NCBI RefSeq assembly: GCF_001856685.1
Contig: NZ_CP017812.1
Location: 620,001-684,000, forward strand
Length of the DNA: 64,000 nucleotides
DNA from: Boudabousia tangfeifanii
Lineage (GTDB): Bacteria; Actinomycetota; Actinomycetes; Actinomycetales; Actinomycetaceae
Direction of reading: 5' to 3'
Shown: one piece after another, positions 8,051 through 18,609 of the stretch
Layout: each line of letters opens with the position of its first letter
How positions within the stretch are numbered: the stretch's first letter is position 1
Translations under genes and position numbers: made by a program
Notes under the pieces: model-generated
The model's input: only the letters and a program-made list of their open reading frames with translations
The model's database searches: none
Told to the model about the DNA's origin: nothing

Positions 8051-9166
8051 ATGAAAAAGCGGTGGTTTATAGTTGTAACCACAATTTGTGCACTTACTCT
8101 TTCGGGCTGCGGTGAATCACGAGAAGGAAAAGAGAATCGAAAACAACTTCAAGCACTCATAGATCAGTATTCAGACATCGTCCAAGGGGAAGTGTTAAAG
8201 CCTGAACGGCAAAAGCATCCGGATGAAACTCATATTCGACTACGGATACTCCCAGAGGCGCCAAATGATGATAGAACTAATCGGCAACTGGTGAAACTCA
8301 TTCAAGAACTAGATGAAAATAGAAACTGGGTTTCTTGGAGTGATAATATGGAGGTAATCACCCCTGAAAATGCATTACTTAAATTAGCTGACGGGGTGAC
8401 TTCTAAGCCTTTACCAGAAAACTGGCAAGCGATACGAAATCTCGCGACCTACCTGCCTAATATCCAAGCTTTCGTTAGTAATGTCAGCTTAGGTTTTGAT
8501 ACGAAGAACATTCTGAAGGCTTCTCAACAGTGGCTTAACATGCTAAAAAGCGATAAAGAGGTAGGTTTTCCTGTATTTGAGGTTGACAGTAAATATTTCA
8601 TCGGTCGAATATTATTTGAAAAAGGTTCAGTATCGCCTGCACGCAGGAAAAATGAGATAGTCCAACTACAAACTTGGCGTGATGTCAGGCAAAAGCTTCC
8701 TCGAAATTTACTTCTGGAGTATAAGTCAGACTATTACCAGTACTACGATTCCGCACAGATGTGGACTATCGACTCCACCGAAGAATACGAAAAGGGACGG
8801 CCCGTAGCACCCAAATTTGATGAAAAAGGGAAGAAGCTACGATCCGATATAAATAACAACATCCCTCCCGCTCTGGTAGCTAAAATCTGTCAAGAAATCG
8901 CCCAGAAAATTTCCGATCAAAATATTTCTGGGGATCCACAAATGTGTGGCTCACTGTACCGGGAATACACAGACAAATTTGAAAATCAAACTAGGTACTA
9001 CTGGTGGCTAAAAAATCATAATTTAGAGTTTATGGTCGCCTTTAGGGACGTAGGGGAGACGGTAATGCCGCGCTTGCCCAAACACAACCCGAAATTCTTT
9101 GGCGACCAACGAGTTCCACTCGACGTGCCAGGAGCATTTACCCAAGACCTAGATTGGGCCGACTGA
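8051..9166 (+). CDS. Putative lipoprotein of unknown function
   Basis: A 371-residue protein with a lipoprotein signal peptide: MKKRW, a hydrophobic stretch, then the lipobox LSGC, so Cys20 is the likely lipidated residue. The rest is hydrophilic, with no recognised domain. A YYQYYDSAQMWTIDSTEEY segment lies near residue 230 and WWLKNHNLEFMVAFRD near residue 318. AAAGGG precedes the ATG. Codon use is AT-richer than in the housekeeping genes nearby, and no CGCCCTCG octamer occurs inside it, which suggests acquired DNA. Confidence 0.7.
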   Translation: MKKRWFIVVTTICALTLSGCGESREGKENRKQLQALIDQYSDIVQGEVLKPERQKHPDETHIRLRILPEAPNDDRTNRQLVKLIQELDENRNWVSWSDNMEVITPENALLKLADGVTSKPLPENWQAIRNLATYLPNIQAFVSNVSLGFDTKNILKASQQWLNMLKSDKEVGFPVFEVDSKYFIGRILFEKGSVSPARRKNEIVQLQTWRDVRQKLPRNLLLEYKSDYYQYYDSAQMWTIDSTEEYEKGRPVAPKFDEKGKKLRSDINNNIPPALVAKICQEIAQKISDQNISGDPQMCGSLYREYTDKFENQTRYYWWLKNHNLEFMVAFRDVGETVMPRLPKHNPKFFGDQRVPLDVPGAFTQDLDWAD

Positions 9167-9169
9167 AAA

Positions 9170-9739
9170 TCATAATCTCTTGACCATGTCGCGATGCCAA
9201 ATTCCCGCATCTAAATATCGGCTAGAACCTTCAAGTTCATAGCCTAATCCTCGATAAAAACCGATCGCATGCTCCTGAGACGAAAGCTGTAAAGTGACCG
9301 ATTGCCCTTGCGGGGACAACGCTCGGGCAGCATTTTCGAAGGCAAACATTACTGCGCGACCATAGCCCCGCCCTCGATTTTTCGCTAAAACTGCCACCCG
9401 ACCAAGATGGAAAGAAGCCGCCCCATCCTGCAGCAGCCGGCCCACAGCTAAAACTTGATTGGCTTGATTTTCCACCCAAACATGAGTCGTGCTCTCAAGC
9501 GGATCGCGACCATCAATTTCCAACTCTGGTGGTACACCTTGCTCTTTTACAAACACTTCGTACCGCACCGCCATCACCCGAGCAAAACGGGACGCAAACT
9601 CTGCCTCTTCGATCGCGGGCCCAGCTAAGCTAAAAGCACGCAGTACTCCGTCTTCCCCAGAGGAGACCCCCTTGCTCTCATAGGGGAGCAGAAGTGCAAC
9701 CTGCTCGGGAAGAAAGCTAAATTCGACTAGTTTCGTCAA
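9170..9739 (-). CDS. GNAT N-acetyltransferase, ElaA-like
   Basis: A 189-residue protein. The GNAT fold is seen from VRYEVFVKEQGVPPELEIDG (about residue 56), through HLGRVAVLAKNRGRGYGRAVM (the acetyl-CoA loop RxxGxG at about residue 115), to FYRGLGYELEGSSRYLDAGIWHRDM. The first 45 residues are extra. The substrate is unknown. The start is TTG, only four bases after the stop of the upstream SDR gene, with AGGTGTGAG as ribosome-binding site, so the two are cotranscribed. Confidence 0.78.
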   Translation of the reverse strand: MTKLVEFSFLPEQVALLLPYESKGVSSGEDGVLRAFSLAGPAIEEAEFASRFARVMAVRYEVFVKEQGVPPELEIDGRDPLESTTHVWVENQANQVLAVGRLLQDGAASFHLGRVAVLAKNRGRGYGRAVMFAFENAARALSPQGQSVTLQLSSQEHAIGFYRGLGYELEGSSRYLDAGIWHRDMVKRL

Positions 9740-9743
9740 AAAC

Positions 9744-10454
9744 TCACACCTGATCTGCTGGCATGATCAACATGGAATCAATATTCACATGCTTCGGCAA
9801 CGAAGCCACCCAACGTACCGCCTCGGCCACGTCCTCGGCCTGCAAATTAAGATGACCCTCGTAAACCTTAGCCGCGCGCTGCCGGTCACCCTTAAAACGA
9901 TTTACCGAAAACTCAGTTTCGACTCGACCTGGGTCAATCTCGCAAACACGCAAAGGCTGGTCGGCAGTCTCCAAACGCAAAACTCGGCTCATCGCGGCGA
10001 CCCCATGCTTAGCCGCATTGTAGCCAGCCCCGCCCACATAAGGGACCCGTCCCGCAATCGAACCAATATTAATCACCAGCCCATTGCGCTCCAATAAAGC
10101 AGGCAAAAACGCTTTGGTTACGCGCAAAGTCCCCAACACATTCGTGTCATACATCCACTGCCAGTCAGCCAAATCCGCCTCGGCCACACTATCGAGGCCG
10201 AGGGCGCCACCCGCATTATTCACCAACAAATCACAGTCACCCACTTCGGCGGCAAAACGCGCAACCGAATCATCATCGGTGACATCCAAGAACAGCGCCT
10301 GACCATCAACCTCTGCAGCAATTCGCTCCAACAGTTCCAAGCGTCGAGCCGCCAAAACCACCTGCCAACCATCAGCCGCCAAAGCCCGGGCACAGGCTTC
10401 GCCAATCCCGGCAGAAGCACCAGTAATAACTGCTTTTCTCATCTTCGAAGTCAT
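9744..10454 (-). CDS. Short-chain dehydrogenase/reductase, YdfG-like
   Basis: A 236-residue classical SDR. It has TGASAGIG for cofactor binding, AARR at the end of strand 2 (favouring NADP), NNAGG, the serine of GSIAGRVPYVGGAGYNAAK with catalytic Tyr and Lys, and DPGRVETEF. YdfG-type enzymes oxidise serine, 3-hydroxy acids or malonic semialdehyde; the substrate here is inferred only from general similarity. The ATG lies six bases after a TACCAT -10, suggesting a leaderless mRNA; ATG 10442 or the far upstream 10511 are alternatives. Confidence 0.85.
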   Translation of the reverse strand: MTSKMRKAVITGASAGIGEACARALAADGWQVVLAARRLELLERIAAEVDGQALFLDVTDDDSVARFAAEVGDCDLLVNNAGGALGLDSVAEADLADWQWMYDTNVLGTLRVTKAFLPALLERNGLVINIGSIAGRVPYVGGAGYNAAKHGVAAMSRVLRLETADQPLRVCEIDPGRVETEFSVNRFKGDRQRAAKVYEGHLNLQAEDVAEAVRWVASLPKHVNIDSMLIMPADQV

Positions 10455-10537
10455 AACAAAATGGTAGTACACAAAACCGGACAAGCTAAACTTGCTCAGC
10501 AATATGCGCAAGCTAGGCTACCGGCCACCGCTAGGGC

Positions 10538-11503
10538 CTAATGGCGAATCTCCTCATGCGCCTCGTGAGCCACCGGCTCAAGCTGGAAGGTCGTATGAGC
10601 CAAAGCAACCGGATGATGATGACGGGCACAAGCCTCCAACTGATGCAGGACCCGTGACTGCTCCGTCATGGTTTGGGCACTAGTGCCAATATGGGCCGTC
10701 AGGGCGTAGGTGCCGGTTTGGATAGTCGAAATATGCAAATCGTGAACAGTTTCCACGCCATCGACTTCTAATAAATGTTGGCGGATTGACGGTAAATCAA
10801 GTTCAGAAGGAGTCGCCTCCAACAAAATGGCCACCGCATTCTTTAGCAGCAAACCCGCCCTCGGCACCATTAACACCACAATGATCAAAGAAGCCCAAGA
10901 GTCCGCCTGATTCCACCCCAAAGTCCACGCAAAAATTGCGGCGATAATAACTGCCAGGGAACCGAAGGCATCATTTGCCACCTCTAAAAAAGCGGCTTTC
11001 ATATTTAATGACTCATGGCGTCCACCTGCCAAAATTGCCAGCGAAATTGCGTTCGCCAGCAAGCCGATGACACCAATGATCAGCATCGGTTTAGGAAGCA
11101 ACGGCTCAGGCTGCCAGAAACGCACAATCGCCTCCCAGGCCACCAAAAAACTAATCACAATCAACATGCCAGCCTGCAAAGCCGCCGCCAACACCTCACT
11201 GCGAGCCAGACCCCAAGTAAAACGATCGCTACGCGGGCGAGTCATCAAATGCGCTGCCACCAAAGCCACAATCAAACCAGACGAATCCACTGCCATGTGG
11301 CCCGCGTCAGCAGCCAAGGCCAAGGATTCGGTAAAAACCGCACCCAAAAGCTCCGCCACCAAAATCAAGATCGTCACCAACAAAGCCGCCCACAGTCGTT
11401 TGCGAGACGAGGTGGCATGAGAATGATTGTGTCCGTGATGAGCTGAAGCGGATGGTTTTTCTGCGTCATGATTGCTGGTATCTGCAGCAGAAAAATGAGA
11501 CAT
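10538..11503 (-). CDS. CDF-family cation efflux transporter
   Basis: A 321-residue protein. A His-rich N-terminus (HHGHNHSHA) is followed by six transmembrane segments with the CDF metal sites: LAADAGHMAVDSSG (HxxxD in TM2) and LEVANDAFGSLAV (NDxxxS-type, TM5). A cytosolic ferredoxin-like C-terminal domain follows (VETVHDLHISTIQTGTYALTAHI) and the tail is His-rich. CzcD/ZnT-type carriers export zinc, cobalt or cadmium in exchange for protons. The ATG at 11503 has a GGGGGG ribosome-binding site. Longer versions would run into the upstream methyltransferase gene. Confidence 0.9.
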   Translation of the reverse strand: MSHFSAADTSNHDAEKPSASAHHGHNHSHATSSRKRLWAALLVTILILVAELLGAVFTESLALAADAGHMAVDSSGLIVALVAAHLMTRPRSDRFTWGLARSEVLAAALQAGMLIVISFLVAWEAIVRFWQPEPLLPKPMLIIGVIGLLANAISLAILAGGRHESLNMKAAFLEVANDAFGSLAVIIAAIFAWTLGWNQADSWASLIIVVLMVPRAGLLLKNAVAILLEATPSELDLPSIRQHLLEVDGVETVHDLHISTIQTGTYALTAHIGTSAQTMTEQSRVLHQLEACARHHHPVALAHTTFQLEPVAHEAHEEIRH

Positions 11504-11604
11504 CAAAACCCCCCGAAATGCGGATAAAAAAGACATGAATATTCTACCGCGCCACCAAGGCGAAAAACTACGGCCTGTGGTCAAAACGCCACTCGCAGCT
11601 AAAG

Positions 11605-12855
11605 CTACTGGCTCACCTTTTTCGCCAAAATCCCTAACCGCTGGGTAGCCAAACGCGCCGCAAACAAAACACCCGGCTGGCCGGAAGGAACAAACTTTAC
11701 CCACTTGCGCACAGTAGTTGCCGGAAGCTCAACCCCGCGGGCATAAACCTCTAAGCTACTAAACTCCGCTTCCGACACTGCCTTGGCCACCTGCTTGCGG
11801 TGCAACGGCACCGAAGTAGACACCTCAAACACTTGGGCAGCAGCAAACAAACGCTCCCGCGCCGGAATGCCAGCCGGGGGCAAAATATCAGTAGTCAAAA
11901 AAGCGATCTGTGGATCGAGTAAACGCAAGTCGAACTCGTCTGCTAAAGCCGCTAAAAGTCCGGAGCGGACCAAAGCGCCGTTTGGCTCCAAGATAAACCG
12001 TCCCAAGTCACCGCACGGAGCTGGGCGCACCGGGCCATTCGCGCCCTCGGATAGCGGATCGGAAAAAGTGAAGGACTGATCTTCCACGAAAACCTGCGCC
12101 ACCCTTCCTGGAATCGGCGCCAAATCTTTCGTCCAAATACAAGCCTCAACCACATTTTGCCCTACCGATACAAACTCAGTTAGCGAAGTGGGTGGCAAGA
12201 ACTTGTAATCAATCCCGGGCGCCACCTTGATACCTGCGGGATAGTCCGCTGCCCAAGAAAGAGCGGTCGAGAGTGGGGGAGACCAATCTTCTGGATTCAT
12301 CAGGCGTTTGCCACCCAAACGCCTTGCCGGATCTGCAAACACCGCTTGCAATGAAGCGGGCGGAGAAGCCAAAAAATCTTCAGCCAAGCCCTGCAAAACC
12401 TGCACTTGGGAATGCTCCCGCAAGTTAAATGCCGCCCAACTTGCAGTAAGCGGATCCAACTCCACCGCAAAAACGGACAGTCCCTCCCGGGCCAAAAACT
12501 GCGATTCTGTTCCGAGGGCGCAACCAAGATCAGCCACCTGGCTAAAGCCCGCTTCGGCAAAACGCTGAGCATGATGGCGTGCCACCACCGTTTGGGTCGC
12601 CTGTTCCAAACCATCATTAGTGAAAAACCAATCCTGAGCGATTGGACCCAACTTCTTTATAGCCCGCTGTCGTAAAGACCATTGCGATAGTGCGGACGCA
12701 ATCAAGTTAGGAGAAAAGTTTTTTGCCCGCAGTTTTTCGGAAGCCACCAGCGGATTCGCCAACTCGTCCTCGGTAAGTAAAAGTGGCAGCTGATTTGTCA
12801 GCTCCAGCAATTGCTCTTGCTTGGGAGATAAAGGCGGGGGAGGAGGAAGGCTCAT
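11605..12855 (-). CDS. THUMP-like class I SAM-dependent methyltransferase
   Basis: A 416-residue protein. Motif I is VADLGCALGTES (about residue 106), then FAVELDPL, then VFADPARRLGGKRLMNPEDWSPPL, where DPAR replaces the usual DPPY. The C-terminal third (LHRKQVAKAV ... RKWVKFVPSG) is the THUMP-like extension of this actinobacterial family. A role in RNA methylation is family-level inference. The ATG lies six bases after TAAAAT (minus strand, 12862-12867), so it is probably leaderless. It is divergent from groES. Confidence 0.82.
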   Translation of the reverse strand: MSLPPPPPLSPKQEQLLELTNQLPLLLTEDELANPLVASEKLRAKNFSPNLIASALSQWSLRQRAIKKLGPIAQDWFFTNDGLEQATQTVVARHHAQRFAEAGFSQVADLGCALGTESQFLAREGLSVFAVELDPLTASWAAFNLREHSQVQVLQGLAEDFLASPPASLQAVFADPARRLGGKRLMNPEDWSPPLSTALSWAADYPAGIKVAPGIDYKFLPPTSLTEFVSVGQNVVEACIWTKDLAPIPGRVAQVFVEDQSFTFSDPLSEGANGPVRPAPCGDLGRFILEPNGALVRSGLLAALADEFDLRLLDPQIAFLTTDILPPAGIPARERLFAAAQVFEVSTSVPLHRKQVAKAVSEAEFSSLEVYARGVELPATTVRKWVKFVPSGQPGVLFAARLATQRLGILAKKVSQ

Positions 12856-12915
12856 GCGGATATTTTAACCGTCATCACTAGCAATATTCGCCATCGGCTA
12901 ACCCAGACCCACATT

Positions 12916-12942
12916 TTGGCACTCGCCTTGCGTGAGTGCTAA
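12916..12942 (+). promoter_or_regulatory. CIRCE operator (HrcA site) upstream of groES
   Basis: TTGGCACTC - nine bases - GAGTGCTAA. It matches the CIRCE consensus TTAGCACTC-N9-GAGTGCTAA with one change. HrcA represses chaperone genes through this element, so groES is heat-shock controlled. It also lies close to the divergent methyltransferase promoter. Confidence 0.93.
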
Positions 12943-13066
12943 CTAAGGGGCTAATCTGTTTCTGTTGAAAGTCCGGCTTACGAGCCAGACTGGTTGAACG
13001 TCAATGACCCCCGCGACGGCATTAACGTTCAGAGCAAGAACCAATCACAAAAGTGAGGAAAAGAAA

Positions 13067-13363
13067 ATGGCATTGAGCATCAAGCCGTTGGAAGACCGTG
13101 TGGTCGTAGCCCAGCTAGAAGCTGAAACCACCACCGCTTCCGGCCTAGTCATTCCCGACACCGCCAAAGAAAAGCCACAAGAAGGCAAAGTTATCGCAGT
13201 TGGCCCAGGCCGCATCGATGACAAGGGCAACCGCGTCCCCATGGACGTTGCCGAAGGCGACGTAGTCATCTACTCTAAGTACGGTGGCACCGAAGTCAAG
13301 TACGCTGGCCAGGAATACCTAATCCTCTCGGCTCGCGACATCTTGGCCGTAGTAGAACGCTGA
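13067..13363 (+). CDS. groES: Co-chaperonin GroES
   Basis: A 98-residue protein of normal GroES length. It has [17 protein letters not shown], the mobile loop [29 protein letters not shown] and [15 protein letters not shown]. It caps the GroEL chamber during folding. The ATG has GTGAGGAA nine bases upstream, and a CIRCE element lies about 125 bases before it. groEL is not adjacent: a terminator and whiB follow, so the chaperonin gene must be elsewhere. Confidence 0.97.
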   Translation: MALSIKPLEDRVVVAQLEAETTTASGLVIPDTAKEKPQEGKVIAVGPGRIDDKGNRVPMDVAEGDVVIYSKYGGTEVKYAGQEYLILSARDILAVVER

Positions 13364-13382
13364 GAAAGCAAACAAGCAAAAT

Positions 13383-13414
13383 AAAAATCCCCGACCAAAT
13401 GGTCGGGGATTTTT
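13383..13414 (+). terminator. Rho-independent terminator of groES
   Basis: AAAAATCCCCGACC, loop AAAT, GGTCGGGGATTTTT. The stem is perfect and works on both strands, so it also serves the convergent whiB gene. Confidence 0.93.
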
Positions 13415-13458
13415 ATTACCTAAACTAACAAGTCGCTAGTTCAATAAACTAAAACCAA

Positions 13459-13749
13459 TCAGCCCACGCGACGTTCGTGGGAAGCTAAGTAAGCTCGGCG
13501 TTCTTCTTCAGTCATGCCGCCCCATACACCGTATGGTTCACGCACAGCCAAAGCATGCTCGCGGCACTGCTTCATTACCGGACACTTAGCACAAATAGAT
13601 TTAGCGTTTTCTGCACGGCGACGACGCGTCGATCCGCGTTCACCCTCAGGGTGAAAGAACAATTCTGTGTCCATCTCGCGGCAGGCGCCATCGTACTGCC
13701 ATTCCCAAAGATCCATCACGGGTCCGGGAAGACGAGAGGCGTCAGTCAT
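13459..13749 (-). CDS. WhiB-family iron-sulfur transcription regulator (WhiB2/WhmD-like)
   Basis: A 96-residue protein. Four cluster-binding cysteines are seen: C23 in YDGAC, then CAKC in AKSICAKCPVMKQC. FFHPEGERG and the turn EPYGVWGGMTEEER follow, with a basic tail. The GERG insertion and HALAVREPYGVWGG are typical of the WhiB2/WhmD group, which is tied to division and septation in mycobacteria and streptomycetes; the equivalent role here is inference. AGGAGC precedes the ATG. Confidence 0.92.
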   Translation of the reverse strand: MTDASRLPGPVMDLWEWQYDGACREMDTELFFHPEGERGSTRRRRAENAKSICAKCPVMKQCREHALAVREPYGVWGGMTEEERRAYLASHERRVG

Positions 13750-13902
13750 AAGTGCTCCTAAACTTTGTGCGGTTAAGTTTTAGAAGACTATCAAAAAACT
13801 AGGGCAAGAAACAACCCCCTGAAACTGCCTATTTTTGCCTATTCCCTCACTATACAAAAAAGTAATTTGCAAATTGCATCACTGCCAATCTGAAAAATCT
13901 TT

Positions 13903-14006
13903 GGTAGGTTTAGTTGCGGTTCGTCAGCAAGCAAATCCGTTCAAACGGGGAAGCAAGGACGAAAACTAGGTCAAAAACAGGAAACTCAACCAGTGAGGAA
14001 ATAAAA
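13903..14006 (+). promoter_or_regulatory. Candidate structured 5' leader of the muramidase-like SLH gene
   Basis: A TAGGTT -10-like box (13904-13909) is followed by about 95 bases with paired segments and purine-rich loops: AAATCCG, loop, CGGGG, then GGAAGCAAGGACGAAAACTAGG, hinting at nested pairing. It recalls GEMM-type c-di-GMP leaders in general layout, but I cannot fold it convincingly onto that consensus. GTGAGGAAATAAAA supplies the ribosome-binding site. Confidence 0.3.
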
Positions 14007-15602
14007 ATGTCTAAACGACCACTGCTACCAATCGCTTTAGCCACCATGGTGGTAACTGCCTTCGGTCTTTCCTCGGTGGCCCCGGCACAAGCCGATGACA
14101 GCCTCAAGCCACTTCCAAGCTACGCCCAGTTTGAACGCGGAAATATCATCAGTAACGAACTTTTCTATACCCCAAACACCATGACAGAAAAAGGAATCCA
14201 GCGATTCCTAGAACGGTGGGGGAAAAACTGCGTGGCCTCACCAAACGGTCCAGCTTGCCTCAAAGATTTGAAACTTACCACCCCGTCACGTCCGGCTAAA
14301 CAGTCATACCGAGGGCGTCCTTCCAAGTGCCAGGCCTACCAAGGCGGAGTCAACGAGCCATTCTCCAAAGTCCTTTACAAGGCAGCGAATGCCTGCAAAA
14401 TTAACCCGCAGGTACTACTGGTAATGTTGCAAAAAGAACAGGGACTAATTCAAACCCGCCAGCCCACCGAACGAGCCATGGCACACGCCATGGGTTTTGC
14501 CTGCCCAGATGGTAAGCCTTGCAATAAAGACTATGCAGGCATCGGCGACCAAGTTTATTCTGCGGCGCTACGTTTGACTCAGTACCGAGACATGAAAGAT
14601 ATCGACTGGATCGCTGAGCGTTCCGGGGGAAAAACCTATAACTTTAATGAACACCCCAATGCAGCATTCTGCACCCGTCAAACCAAATTTAAAGTACAAA
14701 ACGACGCTACCGCCGCCTTGTACTTCTACACCCCGTATGCTCCGAGCGACTACACCCTTGCAGGAAAAGTCGATCCTGAATTCGTTAAACGAAACGTGCG
14801 GGAAGTCGTAGTTACCCCAGAGGCTCCGGCTACTGTGGAAGCGACCCCAGAAAACGGTGTCACACCCGAAAATGGGGTAACACCCGAAAAGCCAATCAAG
14901 CCAGTTAAACCCATCATTCGTAAAGAAAAAGTCTTTGATAATGACCGTTACTGTGCAGATAACGGCAATCTGAACTTCTGGCGAATCTTCAAACGCTACT
15001 TTGTGCGTCCAAATATCGACCCGCACACTTTTAAAGACGTGAGCATCTCCCAGCAGTTCGGCACCGAAATGCTCTGGATGAAAGACTCCGGTATTTCTAC
15101 CGGATGGGCCGATAAGACCTACCGTCCATTCAACGCTATTTCCCGAGAAGCCTTCGTGACTTTCCTATACCGGCTACACGAACGATCAGACTACTCGGTA
15201 AAGGCTACCAAGAATCCCAAGCTCAAAGACCTAAAGACCAGCCAATTCCAGAAAGAAATTAGCTGGGCAGCCAAGCATGGCATCACCAACGGTTGGGGAG
15301 ATGGAACTTTCCGTCCAAAAGACCAGATTGAGCGTGCCGCAGTAGCTGCAATGGTTAAACGCTACTGTGCCCAATACGGGGATACCTGCACTGGTTTGCT
15401 AAATCCAAACTCAAACCCCACCACCGGGGTAGCAACTCGAGCCTTTACCGATATCCCCGCGACCTTCCCCATGGCAAAAGATGTTGCTTGGGCTAAGCAC
15501 ACTGGACTCCTCAACGGTTGGCCTGATGGCTCCTTCCGTCCACATGAGCCACTAAAGCGCGACGCGATCGCAGTACTGCTTCATCGCCTCACCAAGCCAT
15601 AA
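14007..15602 (+). CDS. Secreted muramidase-like protein with three SLH-like repeats
   Basis: A 531-residue protein. The signal peptide ends near AQA-DD. Residues about 45-260 form a lytic-transglycosylase-like domain of the actinobacterial type: ISNELFYTPNTMTEKGIQRFL, then LLVMLQKEQGLIQTRQP with the Glu expected to be catalytic, AMAHAMGFACPDGKPC and GIGDQVYSAA. A short linker carries a TPENGV repeat. Three SLH-like repeats follow ([48 protein letters not shown]). It probably acts on or binds the cell wall from the surface. The start is fixed by GTGAGGAAA and the signal peptide. Confidence 0.82.
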   Translation: MSKRPLLPIALATMVVTAFGLSSVAPAQADDSLKPLPSYAQFERGNIISNELFYTPNTMTEKGIQRFLERWGKNCVASPNGPACLKDLKLTTPSRPAKQSYRGRPSKCQAYQGGVNEPFSKVLYKAANACKINPQVLLVMLQKEQGLIQTRQPTERAMAHAMGFACPDGKPCNKDYAGIGDQVYSAALRLTQYRDMKDIDWIAERSGGKTYNFNEHPNAAFCTRQTKFKVQNDATAALYFYTPYAPSDYTLAGKVDPEFVKRNVREVVVTPEAPATVEATPENGVTPENGVTPEKPIKPVKPIIRKEKVFDNDRYCADNGNLNFWRIFKRYFVRPNIDPHTFKDVSISQQFGTEMLWMKDSGISTGWADKTYRPFNAISREAFVTFLYRLHERSDYSVKATKNPKLKDLKTSQFQKEISWAAKHGITNGWGDGTFRPKDQIERAAVAAMVKRYCAQYGDTCTGLLNPNSNPTTGVATRAFTDIPATFPMAKDVAWAKHTGLLNGWPDGSFRPHEPLKRDAIAVLLHRLTKP

Positions 15603-15649
15603 GCGCACAAGCTGTTATGACTGGCAAGCGCTAGAGAAGACAAACTCGA

Positions 15650-15697
15650 TACCTTGAGGGACTAGAAAAACCAGCTAGTCCCTCAAGGTATTTTTTG
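15650..15697 (+). terminator. Rho-independent terminator after the muramidase-like gene
   Basis: ATACCTTGAGGGACTAG (15650-15666) pairs perfectly with CTAGTCCCTCAAGGTAT (15676-15692), followed by TTTTTT. Confidence 0.93.
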
Positions 15698-15807
15698 GTC
15701 AGTTGCCAATGCCGACCGGTAATCCGAGGCCGCCCTCGGCCAGCAAAAAGAGCCACCAAAAGAGTTAACTGAGTATCTGGAAATGTGCAAACGTGACGAA
15801 AGCTTAG

Positions 15808-17373
<1,566 letters not shown>

Positions 17374-17398
17374 TCGTAGCCGCATAGAAAACGAAACC

Positions 17399-18586
17399 TT
17401 GCCAAAACATATTCTGATAGTTTCTCGCATTTTCTGGCCAGAACCAGGGGCCGCTTCTGGGCGCCTAGCCTCGCTAGCTAAAGGACTGGTTTTAGCTGGA
17501 GAAAGCGTTCGGGTACTGACAACTAAGTATCAAGACGCTGCCCGCAAAGAAACCAAAGATGGCTATCAGATTCGCCGTTTTCCAGTTCACCGCAACCAAG
17601 ACGGCTATGTCAGAGGATACGTTGACTATCTCAGCTTTGACCTGCCACTAGCTTGGCGCTTTTGGCAACAGTCACGAGTCGATTGGGTGATTTCCGAACC
17701 GCCACCAACAACCGGCTTCGTGGCGGGACTGCTTAGCAAACTCAGCCGCCGAAAGTTTGCCTACTACGCAGCAGATTTATGGTCTGTGGCGGTAGAAGAA
17801 GCCAAAGCACCGAAGATTGTTCAGTGGGGGGTTAAATTCCTCGAAAATACTGCCTTGGCCTGTGCTGATGAAGTCTTCTGTGTCAGTGAGCAGGTAAAAG
17901 AACGCCTGCCTAAGCGATTCCAGAATAAAGCTACGGTGGTGGGCTTCGGGGTAGATACCGAAATCTTCCATCCTCCCACGAACCTCGACCTGATCGAGGG
18001 CGAGGCGAAACCGGTCGATCCGAATGCGGCAGTTAACTTTCTTTATGCCGGTACTGCGTCAGAAGTTCACGGTGCTCGCGTTTTCGTTGACGTGTGGCCC
18101 CAAATTAAAGCCGAATTGCCTAACGCCACCCTCACCTTCGTGGGCCAAGGAACTGACTACGAATACTTTCAAGCCAAAGCCGAGGCCGATCCCAGTATCC
18201 AAGTCCACGGTCGAGTGGACCAGACTGAGATTGTCCGACGCCTCGGCGAAAGCCAAGTCGCTCTCGCCTCCGTAGCTCCCGGCAACTACCAGTTTGCGGT
18301 ACCTACCAAGATCTATTCGGCTCTGGCAGTCGGTACCCCGGTGGTTTATCTTGGACCCGACAATATTCAAGGCGCCCTTGACCAGCAAGATTTTGGGGTG
18401 CGAGTGGGACATTACGAAAACCAAACTCAAACCGAGATGCAGAATGCGGTGGCTGCGGCAATGCTTGCAGTTGCTCAAAAAGAACGTGGAACTGAAGTTG
18501 CACAGGCACCAAGCTGGGTGGAACAGCACGTTTCTGCTAATGCTGTAGCCAAGCGAATCCATTCTCTTATTGCGAGCCATCACTAG
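17399..18586 (+). CDS. GT4-type glycosyltransferase, first of a tandem pair
   Basis: A 395-residue GT-B fold protein. It starts with HILIVSRIFWPEPGAASGRLASLAKGL and has a Rossmann-type C-terminal half with NFLYAGTASEVHGARVFVDVWPQIK. The donor-site region is YQFAVPTKIYSALAVGTPVVYLGP, where EX7E is weak. The start is TTG with no ribosome-binding site and a TAGAAA nine bases upstream, so it may be leaderless. The protein shares GYVRGYVDYLSFDLPL and EPPPTTG with the next gene, showing a tandem duplication. It likely builds a surface glycan; the donor and acceptor are unknown. Confidence 0.85.
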   Translation: MPKHILIVSRIFWPEPGAASGRLASLAKGLVLAGESVRVLTTKYQDAARKETKDGYQIRRFPVHRNQDGYVRGYVDYLSFDLPLAWRFWQQSRVDWVISEPPPTTGFVAGLLSKLSRRKFAYYAADLWSVAVEEAKAPKIVQWGVKFLENTALACADEVFCVSEQVKERLPKRFQNKATVVGFGVDTEIFHPPTNLDLIEGEAKPVDPNAAVNFLYAGTASEVHGARVFVDVWPQIKAELPNATLTFVGQGTDYEYFQAKAEADPSIQVHGRVDQTEIVRRLGESQVALASVAPGNYQFAVPTKIYSALAVGTPVVYLGPDNIQGALDQQDFGVRVGHYENQTQTEMQNAVAAAMLAVAQKERGTEVAQAPSWVEQHVSANAVAKRIHSLIASHH

Positions 18587-18609
18587 GAACTTACTTCCAA
18601 GAAGCAGCC

